From the NCBI RefSeq assembly GCF_042849255.1, contig NZ_AP026866.1:3596001-3660000 (forward strand): a stretch of 64,000 bases of DNA, read 5' to 3'. Position 1 is the first letter of the stretch. The number at the start of each line of letters is the position of its first letter. This document shows, in pieces, positions 1 through 8,616 of the stretch. The notes beneath the pieces were generated by a model. That model had not been told where the DNA came from. It saw only the letters and a program-made list of their open reading frames with translations, and did not search any database. The position numbers were made by a program, and so were the translations under genes. The DNA comes from Oceaniferula spumae. GTDB taxonomy: Bacteria; Verrucomicrobiota; Verrucomicrobiia; Verrucomicrobiales; Akkermansiaceae.

Positions 1-162
1 ACGAAGGTGACCCGTTAAGTTGCTCTGCTGGAGCGTTGCCGAGAGTCGGACTCCTTCCAGAATCCGGTCGGCAGCTTCATCTGCGCGGGCGCTTGGGGTA
101 AGACAGGTGGTAGCCGTGATCACGAGGGTGCTCAGGGCGAGGAATCGGAGACGTTTTGTCAT
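1..162 (-). CDS. Secreted protein, N-terminal part only (cut by window edge)
   Basis: Fifty-four codons read leftward from an ATG at 162 and run off the window start. The first 27 residues form a signal peptide: basic MTKRLR, a hydrophobic stretch, and a likely cleavage after ARA before DEAAD. The mature start (DEAADRILEGVRLSATLQQ) resembles the opening of LolA-like 'outer membrane lipoprotein-sorting' proteins of this phylum, but too little is visible to decide. It is divergent from the gene at 352, with an AT-rich 190-base gap between them that should hold both promoters. Confidence 0.6.
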   Translation of the reverse strand, partial: MTKRLRFLALSTLVITATTCLTPSARADEAADRILEGVRLSATLQQSNLTGHLR

Positions 163-351
163 GCTGGAAAAGTAACACTTCATACCCTATAGACGACAAG
201 AATAAAATAGTTATTCACAAAATGATGAAATTAGGCGGTAATTTTAAAATCATGCTTGAGCGTAACGGTTTAAGTGCATTTCATGGCGGCAGATTTTTAT
301 CTCCAGTCTGTCTCCGCAGATTCCCCCTTACCGCTCCCTCCCCAACACACC

Positions 352-1332
352 ATGAGCTTACGCAAGCAACTCACCGACGTTCTGCCTGAATATCTGCCCG
401 CCAACCCGAAAGAGGCCATCAAGGGCACCGAGCTCATCCGCCTGATCCGCATGAAGCTGGAGGGGAATTATTCTGATGCTTCACTACGCTATCACTTTTC
501 GATCATGTCCTGTGATCCGACCTCGCCGATTGCGAAGGTTGAAAAAGGGCAGGGATACTATCGGCGCACCGCTCCCATTCCGGCGCTGTCCAGTGCCCAA
601 GAAATCTACTCACACTATCAAGGACGCTTGGATGATATTCATGGCGATCAGGTCGAGGTAGATCACGCGATGATGCGTATCCGAAAGTTCCGTGCCATCG
701 TTAACAAGTGGTGCGATGTCAACGGACGCTTTCCCTTCGCCTTCCGCGAACCTTTCGCCGCGGATGCACCGATCGGTAACCTCTGGAAGTTTCCAGAGAT
801 GCTGTTAGTCGATTGGGAAAGTGGAGAAGACGATGAGCAAGCACGTCCGCTGTTGAAATTGAAATCCCAGCTCGGACTTCCACCATTCCGTCTGCATGCA
901 GCTCGTCTCCGCATCTTGCCGGCTCACCACACGTTCCGTGAGGATTTTTTCCAAACGCTCAGTGCCTCAGTGTGGGCGCAAGGGGGCGAGTTGATTTACG
1001 CAGCACCGATTGAAGATGAAGCTCTCTCTGATGCCATCCGTCGTCTCAGCACGATCTTTGGCATTGGCGTGACCACCTTTGGTCTGACCGCAGAAATCCT
1101 CGATGACCTTCCGCGTCCAGCGAACATTCTCAATGCTCATCCACGTGAGACCGAGGCTTTGATGGAGCGACTGGATGTCACGCGTGTATCGTCCCCTAAG
1201 TCCAGGCCACACATCGACTGGACTGCGCTCGAGGCGATCCGTGGCGACAGCGAAGAAGTGGACAAGCTACTCACCTGGCTTTCGGAGAGTGCAGAATCTG
1301 GTCACATTCTCCCCTATGAGGAGAAGTCCTAG
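352..1332 (+). CDS. Hypothetical protein, possible winged-helix N-terminus
   Basis: 326 residues, family not recognised. I chose the ATG at 352 (MSLRKQLTDVLPEY) over an upstream in-frame ATG at 274 because the extra 26 residues look non-coding. Residues about 1-75 (GTELIRLIRMKLEGNYSDASLRYHFS, split here as GTELIRLIRMKL then GNYSDASLRYHF) suggest a helix-rich winged-helix-like DNA-binding segment ending in YYRR. The second half is a mixed alpha/beta domain with LLVDWESG and later LLKLKSQLG, which could be a nuclease-like core, though that is only a guess. No signal peptide or membrane segment is present, so it is probably cytoplasmic. Its stop overlaps the stop of the convergent gene at 1329. 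Confidence 0.8.
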   Translation: MSLRKQLTDVLPEYLPANPKEAIKGTELIRLIRMKLEGNYSDASLRYHFSIMSCDPTSPIAKVEKGQGYYRRTAPIPALSSAQEIYSHYQGRLDDIHGDQVEVDHAMMRIRKFRAIVNKWCDVNGRFPFAFREPFAADAPIGNLWKFPEMLLVDWESGEDDEQARPLLKLKSQLGLPPFRLHAARLRILPAHHTFREDFFQTLSASVWAQGGELIYAAPIEDEALSDAIRRLSTIFGIGVTTFGLTAEILDDLPRPANILNAHPRETEALMERLDVTRVSSPKSRPHIDWTALEAIRGDSEEVDKLLTWLSESAESGHILPYEEKS

Positions 1333-2930
1333 GCACCTTTCTTAGCTTTTTTTGGCGCCGCAGGTGTTTTCTCCGGCTGCTTCTTGGCAGGTGGCGGTGG
1401 TGGTGGATCGAGGATGTTGAGTAGTCCTACGACAGATTTGGTTTCAGGTATGTTAGGAAATAACTCACGCGCTTTTCGCAAGGTGGCGATGGCCTGAGCT
1501 TTCTGACCGGCTTGACGCTGGAGATCGGCGGTGTAGATCCATTGCCGTAAGCGATCGGCTTCCTTGAGGTGTTTTTTACTAGCCGTCTGGAAAAAGGCGG
1601 TAGCGACACTGTCTTGGTTGCGAACGCGATACCAGAGGCCGAGATATTCGTAGAAGCGCGCGTTGCCTTTGGCGGCGGCAGCGGTGCGGAGTTTTTTGAC
1701 CATGGTTTCTGGTTCTTTGCCCCAGCGCTGGTTGGCCACGCGGATCGCACGGAAGTCGCGGTCGTCAGGTTCTACCTCCCCGCCGCCCTCGAGATGGAGA
1801 AACGGACGGTAAAGCGGATCGCCCAACACCACATTTTGCCAGGATAAATAGGGCAATGACATATAAGAAGCCTCTACGAGCGAGTAGCCCTTGATGAGAC
1901 GGGAATGCAGAATGTCAAAGTAGTGAGTTAGTTGGAGGTAGGGCTCGTAAACATTGCCTACCGTGCCGGCGGCGCCATGGGCGAGGATGGGACCGGTCCA
2001 GTGGCTCTTCGCGTCTCGGAGTTTCGAGGCACTGAACGAGTGCAGGTGCACGGCGATTGCTCCACGGCGGAATTGAAAAGCGGGATTTAGAAGAGGGCCG
2101 TTTTTATGGCCGGTGTACCACCCGAAATAGAGAGCGGCGTCATTCATCGGGTAGTTGGTGGTGAATGTTTGTTTGTTAGAATCCATCGCTGTCGGGATTC
2201 CAATTTCATCGTTGAGTCGCGCGATGTTATCGAGCCATTCATCACCGATGGCAAAACCTCCACCTTTGAGGGATTTGTCGAGATAGCACATACCCCAGAG
2301 ACCTTGCCTTTCGGTGAGGATGGCATCATCGATCATGCGCTTACAGGTGTCGTAATCCGGTCCGTCGATTCTGCCGACTAACACAATGTAGGGTAGTTTG
2401 GCATCGGCGATACCGGTCTCTTTTTTGAAGTAAGGGTTGTTAATCGGTCCGGCGATCGGGAGTCTCGAAACGCCAAACATCGACAACTCCGAGTCCACAC
2501 AGGCTTCGGTGACATTAGCGAACTGAGCGGGTAACTTCTGAGCCGGCGGCTGAGGCACCGGGCTACGTTTGATTTTGAAAGGCACGCCGCGCATACAGAC
2601 CATGGTGGTGATCTTGCTGGCCACGGGTAGCGTAACACCCTGTTGATTGGCTCCCATTTTCCAGAAGCCCCTCAGCACCATGAGTTTGGTGAGCGGCATG
2701 CGGATCGTATCGTCATATTCCTCTCGAGTGATCTCGTCTTTGGTGGAGAGTTCGAGTCCCACCATATTGTCAGCCGGTATGCCACGCATCTTGGCGTAGT
2801 AATCAGCGAGGGTCTTTGATTCGGGGATCGCGCTGTTATAAAGCACGATAACACTTTCCGGCGAAATGGGAGCGGCAAGGACGCGCACCATGGCAAGAAG
2901 GCTAACAATAAGGGTGAGAATAATTTTCAT
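1329..2930 (-). CDS. TIGR03790 family secreted protein
   Basis: 533 residues with a signal peptide (MKIILTLIVSLLAMVRVLAA) and the characteristic TIGR03790 opening ESVIVLYNSAIPES, LADYYAKMRGIP and later YFGWYTGH, GAIAVHLHSFSA, HGAAGTVGNVYEP and VVLGDPLYRP. The family is common in Verrucomicrobia and Planctomycetes; its function is unknown and some members are thought to be caspase-fold-like. The last 100 residues are TPR-like helices followed by a Pro/Lys/Ala-rich tail (PPPPPAKKQPEK). It starts 11 bases after the stop of the metallo-hydrolase gene, so the two are probably one transcript. Confidence 0.88.
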   Translation of the reverse strand: MKIILTLIVSLLAMVRVLAAPISPESVIVLYNSAIPESKTLADYYAKMRGIPADNMVGLELSTKDEITREEYDDTIRMPLTKLMVLRGFWKMGANQQGVTLPVASKITTMVCMRGVPFKIKRSPVPQPPAQKLPAQFANVTEACVDSELSMFGVSRLPIAGPINNPYFKKETGIADAKLPYIVLVGRIDGPDYDTCKRMIDDAILTERQGLWGMCYLDKSLKGGGFAIGDEWLDNIARLNDEIGIPTAMDSNKQTFTTNYPMNDAALYFGWYTGHKNGPLLNPAFQFRRGAIAVHLHSFSASKLRDAKSHWTGPILAHGAAGTVGNVYEPYLQLTHYFDILHSRLIKGYSLVEASYMSLPYLSWQNVVLGDPLYRPFLHLEGGGEVEPDDRDFRAIRVANQRWGKEPETMVKKLRTAAAAKGNARFYEYLGLWYRVRNQDSVATAFFQTASKKHLKEADRLRQWIYTADLQRQAGQKAQAIATLRKARELFPNIPETKSVVGLLNILDPPPPPPAKKQPEKTPAAPKKAKKGA

Positions 2931-2941
2931 GATATAGGTTG

Positions 2942-3742
2942 TTAGGTCGTAACTGGGAAATCGAGTTTAAGACCGTCATGGGCGAAGCTGATGTGAGAGG
3001 GAAGCTCGACGGAAGCGATATCGAGTTCGTGGGAAATATGGGTGAGATAAACTCTTTCAGCAGCAAGATTTTGTGCAGCTGTCAGAGCTTCATCCAAGTT
3101 CATGTGGGTAGGATGCTCCCGCCGGTGCAGACAGTCCAGAATCAACACCGGAATATTAGCTAACAATTCCATACTGTCATCCGGAATGATTTTGACATCC
3201 GGCAAGTAGGCAATGCTCGGGCTGCCGGGTAAATCGAATCGATACCCCTGCGTTTCTACCGAACCATGGATCACGGGGATCGGAGTGATGGTGAGCTTTC
3301 CTAAATTGAATGGTCCGGAAGTCTCCACAGGTGCAGGTTTGATATAGCCCCGATAAGTATTGGTGGGAAGAAAGGCCCAGCTGAACATCCGCTTGATTTC
3401 ATCGAGACACGCGGCAGAGCCATAGAGCGGCAGTAGTTCATCGCGATGCCAGCAAAAGGCCCGCAGTTCATCAAAACCGGTGATGTGGTCGAGGTGGGCG
3501 TGGGTATAGAGCACGGCGTCCACCCGACTCAGACCCTCGCGCAACGCTTGCTCGCGGAGGTCGGGGCCACTGTCGACCAAAATGGAAATTTCTTCCGTTT
3601 GCAAATGGATGGACGAGCGGGTGCGGGTCAGTAGGGGGTCACCGGATGTGCAGATGGGGCAGGGGCAGCCGATCACCGGGACGCCGGTCGAGGTGCTGGT
3701 TCCGAGGAAGGTGAGTGAAATTTCAGGTTTCAACTTGGCCAA
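2942..3742 (-). CDS. MBL-fold metallo-hydrolase (PhnP-like subgroup)
   Basis: 266 residues of a metallo-beta-lactamase fold. The metal-binding HxHxDH motif is clear (THAHLDHITGFDEL), as is the final THISHELD histidine motif. Near the N-terminus a cysteine cluster, GCPCPICTSG, is the zinc-knuckle signature seen in PhnP-type phosphodiesterases. The start must be TTG at 3742, because an in-frame TAA lies five codons upstream and the core beta-strand LTFLGTSTSTGVP begins ten residues in. It is divergent from recN with only 45 bases between the starts and likely co-transcribed with the TIGR03790 gene. Substrate unknown; a cyclic phosphodiester is plausible. Confidence 0.88.
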   Translation of the reverse strand: MAKLKPEISLTFLGTSTSTGVPVIGCPCPICTSGDPLLTRTRSSIHLQTEEISILVDSGPDLREQALREGLSRVDAVLYTHAHLDHITGFDELRAFCWHRDELLPLYGSAACLDEIKRMFSWAFLPTNTYRGYIKPAPVETSGPFNLGKLTITPIPVIHGSVETQGYRFDLPGSPSIAYLPDVKIIPDDSMELLANIPVLILDCLHRREHPTHMNLDEALTAAQNLAAERVYLTHISHELDIASVELPSHISFAHDGLKLDFPVTT

Positions 3743-3787
3743 AGCTTTGCATACTTACGCCCGACTCGAAAGAGCATAAAACATCGC

Positions 3788-5437
3788 ATGCTAAGCTTAC
3801 TGAAAATTAACAATCTGGCCCTGGTCGATCAACTTGTCTGGCAGTTGGACACAGGCCTCGTAGGGGTGACCGGAGAAACTGGCGCAGGGAAATCTGTCAT
3901 CGTAGGAGCCCTGAAACTGGTTCTGGGTGAGCGCGCAGAAAAATCACTGATCCGCACTGGCGAGGAGACTTGCACCGTGGAGGCGGTCTTCGATCTGGCC
4001 GACGCTCCGGTGGTCAACAGCATCTTGGAAGACAGCGGGCTGGATGCCTGCGATGATGGCCAATTGATCGTCAAGCGCGTCATCGGTCTGACTTCTAACA
4101 AACAATTCATCAATAACTCTCCGGCGACATTGGCAGTGCTGAAAAGCCTGGGAGCCTATTTAGTGGATCTGCATGGCCCGCATGATCACCAAGGCTTGCT
4201 TTCTACCGAGCGTCAGTTGTCTATGTTAGATGCCTACGCCGGAGCCACAGAGCTAGGCAGGGATTTTCGCAAAGCGTGGAGGCATTGGCGTTCAGCCAGC
4301 GATTCCCTGCATAACTTTCAGACGGCTGGCGTTGAAGGGGAGCGTGAGCTGGAATTGCTGCGACACCAGCTGCACGAAATCGATGCCGCCAAACCGAATC
4401 CAGATGAGGAGGAGGAACTTGAAACCCACTACCAACGAGCTTCTAACAGCTCACGACTCGTTGAGCTGGCCACCGGAGCTACTAATCTGCTTTCCGCAGG
4501 TGAAGACACATTGATGGACCGCTTCGGTCAGTTGCAGAAGCTCTGCAGAGATCTGGAAAAACTGGATCCGGGGTTGCGTGAAACACTGGAAGGTGTGGAT
4601 CGTGCCGTGATGGAACTTCAAGAAATCGACAGTGGATTGATCGATTATCTCGACGACCTCAGCACTGACCCGGCTGAGCTTGCTGCGCTGGAGGAACGCA
4701 TCAACACGCTGGAAACACTGAAGCGGAAATATGGCCCGGGCCTTGATGATGTGCTGGTTCACCGGAATGAGATAGCGGATCGACTCGACTCGGTGGAAAA
4801 CCGCGCCGAGCGATTGCAGGAGTTGGAAAATGAAGTAGCCGCCGCACGAAAGTTAGCCGATGCGGCGGGCTCGAAACTCAGCGAGAAACGTCGAAAAGCA
4901 GCGCCGAAACTCGCGAAGGAAATCGCCCGACATCTGAAAGAGCTTGGTTTTAAGCAAGCAGCATTTGAAGTCAGACTGCTGCCGCACAGAGAGCCCGAAG
5001 CAGGTGGATTGGAAGGTGTAGAGTTTGAATTCGGGCCCAACCCAGGTGAGCCGATGAAACCTCTGCGCCAGATCGCCTCTAGTGGTGAAATTTCCCGAGT
5101 CATGCTTTCCGTGAAAAGCGCATTGGCGGATCAGGATGCCACGCCATTGATGGTCTTTGATGAGATCGATGCCAACGTTGGCGGCGAAATCGCCCGGGCT
5201 GTCGGAGAAAAAATGGCCCGTCTAGGCGAGCGACATCAAGTGGTGGCGATCACCCACTTCCCACAAGTCGCGGCCGTGGCGGCGCATCACTTTGTGGTTA
5301 GCAAAGAAGTGCGCGATGGTAGAACATGCTCTCAACTGGTCCAAGTACAAGACGAGGACAGAATCGTCGAGCTGGTGAGGATGTTAGGCGGAGGCGGCAA
5401 ACAAGCCAGAGCGATGGCCGAAAGCCTGCTGGTCTGA
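3788..5437 (+). CDS. recN: DNA repair protein RecN
   Basis: 549 residues, normal for RecN, an SMC-like ATPase acting in double-strand break repair. Walker A is GETGAGKS near residue 33, the ABC signature region is ASSGEISRVMLSVKSAL, and Walker B is LMVFDEIDANVGG followed by the H-loop QVVAITHFPQVAA. A long central stretch, about residues 150-370, is coiled coil. ATG at 3788 gives the standard MLSLLKINNLALVD opening. The gene stands alone on the plus strand and ends at a palindromic terminator shared with the convergent gene. Confidence 0.97.
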   Translation: MLSLLKINNLALVDQLVWQLDTGLVGVTGETGAGKSVIVGALKLVLGERAEKSLIRTGEETCTVEAVFDLADAPVVNSILEDSGLDACDDGQLIVKRVIGLTSNKQFINNSPATLAVLKSLGAYLVDLHGPHDHQGLLSTERQLSMLDAYAGATELGRDFRKAWRHWRSASDSLHNFQTAGVEGERELELLRHQLHEIDAAKPNPDEEEELETHYQRASNSSRLVELATGATNLLSAGEDTLMDRFGQLQKLCRDLEKLDPGLRETLEGVDRAVMELQEIDSGLIDYLDDLSTDPAELAALEERINTLETLKRKYGPGLDDVLVHRNEIADRLDSVENRAERLQELENEVAAARKLADAAGSKLSEKRRKAAPKLAKEIARHLKELGFKQAAFEVRLLPHREPEAGGLEGVEFEFGPNPGEPMKPLRQIASSGEISRVMLSVKSALADQDATPLMVFDEIDANVGGEIARAVGEKMARLGERHQVVAITHFPQVAAVAAHHFVVSKEVRDGRTCSQLVQVQDEDRIVELVRMLGGGGKQARAMAESLLV

Positions 5438-5443
5438 TCCTGT

Positions 5444-5463
5444 TAGGCTAACGTGTTAGCCTA
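5444..5463. terminator. Palindromic bidirectional terminator between convergent genes
   Basis: A 9-bp perfect inverted repeat (TAGGCTAAC, spacer GT, GTTAGCCTA) lies directly between the recN stop and the stop of the minus-strand gene at 5461. There is no strong T-run, so it may be a bidirectional structure rather than a classic rho-independent terminator. It contains two inverted copies of the over-represented GTTAG core. Confidence 0.5.
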
Positions 5464-6558
5464 TCTCCTGACGGGTTCAATGACGGTATCGATGATTTCA
5501 CTGAAGTCATCACCCGAGGCATTTGCGCTGTCTGCTTCCAGCACGCGGATGCGCCATGCCAAAGTGTGATCTAACACATAAGCACTGAAGTCGCCCTCCT
5601 GATGAAATCCATCCGTGGCGAGAACTTCAATGGTTTTCTTGCCGTTGCTGAATTTCCCGTCCGAGAACGAGATCGTGACGGTGTCGCCAGCCGTGTTTTT
5701 TTCAGCGTTGAGGAAATAAATACGGAGAGCTCCGGAGCCATTGCTATCGTCGTCCAGCGTGATGCTCGCTCCAGGTATCACCTTGGCCCCGAGCTTGATG
5801 CCTTGGGCGTCCTCGGGCGATTGCCAGAAGGTGTGAAAATCACTGACAGTGGTGTGTTTTCCTTTGACGGGGAAATTAAGAGTCGTCTCAGGTTTTCCGA
5901 GATTGTTGCGCTCGTGAAGGAACATATATCCCCAGATGGCGAGGCCAAGAAATACCACGACAAAGGCGGACAGTGAGATTTTTTCGATCGAGCTCAGCGA
6001 CGGTTTTTTAAACTCGGCGGCAGCACTTTCTGCGGGGATTGGCTGTGTGGGTTCTTCGGCTGGCTCCGTGATAGGCGCAATGTCCTCAGACTCAGCGACA
6101 ACATCTATATCAGTATCTTCTGGTTCGGTTTCCTCCGGTTCGTCAGCGATGTCCTCGAACTCATCCTCGATTTCAGGTTCATCCTCAATGTCTTCAAAAA
6201 GGTCAGCCGTCTCGGTGGGCTCGTCGTCGGATTCAAGTTCGTCATCCTCCAGCACCTCTTCTTCGTCTTCGATGCTGTCCTCGGGCTCTTCCTCTATGTC
6301 TTCCGAGTCTGAACTGGTTTCCTCCGGCTCCTCTTCAGCGGTCACATCGTCCTCCTCAGCGATATCAGCTTCATCGAGAGGTTCTTCCTCGAGTGGAGCT
6401 TCATCGTCAGCCTCTTCTTCGGGAGCCTCAGTCCCTGCGGCAGCTGGCTCTTCGTCCTCTTCATCCCAGCTGTCTTCGAGGTCCCAGAGGTCTTCTTCCT
6501 CCAGTTGGTTACTGAGATCGCGCGCCTTGCGGGCTGCCTTGTTTTGATTGTCGTCCAT
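5461..6558 (-). CDS. Highly acidic single-pass membrane protein, function unknown
   Basis: 365 residues starting at the ATG at 6558 (MDDNQNKAARK); a longer reading from 6672 is less likely. Residues about 25-180 are overwhelmingly Glu/Asp (runs such as EEEDLWDLEDSWDEEDEE), then Pro/Glu/Ala-rich to about 200. One membrane helix follows (ISLSAFVVVFLGLAIWGYMF), then a C-terminal globular domain of about 140 residues with a beta-sandwich feel. With the helix in this position the acidic half is probably cytoplasmic and the C-terminal domain periplasmic. The acidic half could bind a basic partner or cations, but this is inference. Not recognised as a named family. Confidence 0.82.
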   Translation of the reverse strand: MDDNQNKAARKARDLSNQLEEEDLWDLEDSWDEEDEEPAAAGTEAPEEEADDEAPLEEEPLDEADIAEEDDVTAEEEPEETSSDSEDIEEEPEDSIEDEEEVLEDDELESDDEPTETADLFEDIEDEPEIEDEFEDIADEPEETEPEDTDIDVVAESEDIAPITEPAEEPTQPIPAESAAAEFKKPSLSSIEKISLSAFVVVFLGLAIWGYMFLHERNNLGKPETTLNFPVKGKHTTVSDFHTFWQSPEDAQGIKLGAKVIPGASITLDDDSNGSGALRIYFLNAEKNTAGDTVTISFSDGKFSNGKKTIEVLATDGFHQEGDFSAYVLDHTLAWRIRVLEADSANASGDDFSEIIDTVIEPVRR

Positions 6559-6753
6559 GTTGCTGACTGCTTTTCGAAGGGTGGATACAGACGGAATTAT
6601 CTGCAAGGTGATTCTTTGGCCAGCAGAATAGTGATGAGGGAATTCTAGCCTGGTGAAGGCCATGTCAACCATTGCTGAGGATTTCAGACTTGCTTACATC
6701 GCAGTCTTGGGCGAAGGAACAGCAGCAAAACGCATTTCAACTCCACCCATACC

Positions 6754-6990
6754 ATGGCCGATAAAGAAGATAAAAATCCCGAAAACGTAAACGGCACTTT
6801 CTACGTCGATAGTCAGTGTATTGATTGTGACCTGTGCCGCGAAACGGCTCCAAACAACTTCACCCGTGAAGAGGACGAGGGTTATTCCTTTGTCTACAAG
6901 CAGCCAGAAAACGACGAGGAGCGCGAGCAATGCGTCGAAGCGATGGACGGCTGCCCGGTGGAGGCCATTGGCGATGATGGGGGAGAATAA
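6754..6990 (+). CDS. Single-cluster 4Fe-4S ferredoxin
   Basis: 78 residues. The cysteine pattern is CIDCDLC in the first third and one distal cysteine in the GCPVEAI motif, which together give the four ligands of one [4Fe-4S] cluster, as in the Thermotoga/Bacillus-type small ferredoxins. The protein is acidic, as expected for an electron carrier. Its 3' end overlaps the start of the DUF721 gene by 17 bases, which points to translational coupling, although the two functions have no obvious link. Confidence 0.9.
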   Translation: MADKEDKNPENVNGTFYVDSQCIDCDLCRETAPNNFTREEDEGYSFVYKQPENDEEREQCVEAMDGCPVEAIGDDGGE

Positions 6991-7381
6991 GCCCAGATCA
7001 AGAAAAGGAAGGCCCCGGAACAAGGGGTCCGACCGCATCCGCGCCAAACTCCTCACCGAGTGGCGCGGGGGGATTGATCCTCCCAATCCAGCCCGGAATA
7101 TTCATCAGCCGGACGAGTTTCTGGATGATTTGCTCAAAATCGTCGGCCTGTCCGATGGTGTTGACGAGGAAAGGCTCAAGGAAGCCTGGGGCACCGTCGC
7201 TGGCGAGTTTGTTTCCAAGCACACCGTGCCGGAATCGATCCGCGATGGCGTTCTGGTCCTACGCGTGGTTCAGCCCGCGATGAAATTCCACCTTCAGCAG
7301 ATGAGTTCTCAGTTACTGCAGAATTTGCACCGGGAGCTCGGTAAGGACACGGTGAAAAAGATCGTTTTTAAAATCGGCTAA
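6974..7381 (+). CDS. DUF721 / DciA-like helicase-loader protein
   Basis: 135 residues. The start is an ATG-ATG pair at 6974/6977 inside the ferredoxin gene. After a basic N-terminal tail (ENKPRSRKGRPRNKGS) comes the DUF721 core: LKEAWGTVAGEFVSKHT, then LVLRVVQPAMKFHLQQM and a final VKKIVFKIG strand. DUF721 proteins (DciA) load the replicative helicase DnaB in bacteria without DnaC. The basic tail would suit DNA binding. The HAD phosphatase gene follows 13 bases later. Confidence 0.88.
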   Translation: MMGENKPRSRKGRPRNKGSDRIRAKLLTEWRGGIDPPNPARNIHQPDEFLDDLLKIVGLSDGVDEERLKEAWGTVAGEFVSKHTVPESIRDGVLVLRVVQPAMKFHLQQMSSQLLQNLHRELGKDTVKKIVFKIG

Positions 7382-7394
7382 CACACATCAGACG

Positions 7395-8060
7395 ATGAAG
7401 GATAAAATCCATCACTACGAGAACTGGATCTTCGATTGGTCAGGCACCTTGGTCGATGACCTGGCGATGGTCTTGGATGCTACGAATCATGTCTTGGAGG
7501 TCTACGGCAAGCCCTCAATGACGCGCGATGACTTCAAGCAGCAGTTCCGACTCCCCTACATCGGATTTTACGAGGAGATCCTACCGAATGTTCCGCTGCC
7601 AGAGTTAGAGGATCATTTTCGCACTGGATTTGCCAATTCTGCAGCCGCCGGAGTGATATCGCCGATGCTGCCCTATGCCTTTGAATTTCTCGAATTCCTT
7701 CACAAGCGCAATGTGCGCATGTTTATTTTGAGTTCCATGGATGCGCAGGCTTTTGACAGTCACGCTGTCGAATTGGGCGTGGATCATTTTTTTGAAGCAA
7801 CCTACGCGGGAGTGCTCGATAAACGCGAGCGGATCCACTTGATGTTGGAAAGCCATCAGCTGGAAGCAGACAAAACCGTGTTCCTCGGTGATATGACTCA
7901 TGACATCGAAACCGCGCGTCATGGTGGCGTCGGCTCCATTGCACTGCTAACAGGTTATCAGAATGAGCAACAACTCCTTAGCGTAGATCCGGATTATCTT
8001 GCTCGCGACTTAGCCGAGCTACGCTCGATGTTAGAAACCCCGCCAACCCTCATCCAGTAA
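7395..8060 (+). CDS. HAD-family hydrolase with atypical DWSGT motif
   Basis: 221 residues of haloacid-dehalogenase fold with an alpha-helical cap, phosphoglycolate-phosphatase-like in layout. Motif I reads FDWSGTLVDD: the nucleophilic Asp is present but the usual second Asp (general acid) is Ser. Motif II is ILSSMD, the motif III Lys lies around DKRERIHL, and motif IV is FLGDMTHDIE with both metal-binding acids. Phosphonoacetaldehyde hydrolase also replaces the second Asp (DWAGT), so an altered substrate or mechanism is possible. It sits between dciA-like and folB-like genes with tight spacing. Confidence 0.88.
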   Translation: MKDKIHHYENWIFDWSGTLVDDLAMVLDATNHVLEVYGKPSMTRDDFKQQFRLPYIGFYEEILPNVPLPELEDHFRTGFANSAAAGVISPMLPYAFEFLEFLHKRNVRMFILSSMDAQAFDSHAVELGVDHFFEATYAGVLDKRERIHLMLESHQLEADKTVFLGDMTHDIETARHGGVGSIALLTGYQNEQQLLSVDPDYLARDLAELRSMLETPPTLIQ

Positions 8061-8065
8061 TATTC

Positions 8066-8455
8066 ATGCAATCGGAGAATTCCAACGATCAGATTTTCAT
8101 ACGCGGTCTCGTAGTGACCAGCTACATCGGTGTGCCGGACGAAGAGCGAGCCAACAGTCAGGACCTTCTTGTGACCGCCATCATGGCCCCGAAGCCTGAG
8201 CTGAGGGCTGAGCCACTCGATGATGATATCAGTCGCACCATCGACTATCATGCAGTGGCAGTCAGAATTGAGGAGATCGCAGCCGAGCGCCCGCGTAAGC
8301 TCATAGAAACTCTCGCCGAAGACATCGCCGCCGCCGTTTTGGCCGAGTTTGAAGTCGCCTCCATCACCGTGGAGATTGAGAAGTTCATCATGCCCAACAC
8401 CCGCTGTGTAGGCGTGATCACCACCCGATTTGCCGGCAAAGGGCAGGGAAATTGA
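8066..8455 (+). CDS. folB: Dihydroneopterin aldolase (FolB-like)
   Basis: 129 residues matching the FolB tunnelling fold: FIRGLVVTSYIGVPDEER near the start, the DYHAVAVRIEEIA helix in the middle, and KLIETLAEDIAAAVL with a catalytic-type Glu near the end. FolB converts dihydroneopterin to 6-hydroxymethyl-dihydropterin in folate synthesis. It begins five bases after the HAD phosphatase gene. Because a phosphatase is needed upstream of FolB to remove phosphate from dihydroneopterin phosphate, the neighbouring HAD enzyme is a candidate for that role, but this is inference only. Confidence 0.88.
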   Translation: MQSENSNDQIFIRGLVVTSYIGVPDEERANSQDLLVTAIMAPKPELRAEPLDDDISRTIDYHAVAVRIEEIAAERPRKLIETLAEDIAAAVLAEFEVASITVEIEKFIMPNTRCVGVITTRFAGKGQGN

Positions 8456-8616
8456 ACATTTCCCCATCTGGTGTGTCTCCTTCTGATATCCGCTTTGCCC
8501 TGAGCGTTTCGTCGTCGTGATCACGTAAGTGGCTTTGACACACCTTGCTTCATCATCCATGGTGAAGTCGCCTTCAAGTCTTCCATTCATTCCCCTTACC
8601 CTGATTTCGCCGACAC

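Noticed and set aside
5936..6547. Long plus-strand Ser-rich frame opposite the acidic protein
   Set aside because: It is the complement of the Glu/Asp-rich coding region (GAA/GAT read as TTC/ATC and shifted serines); pure low-complexity shadow with no start context.
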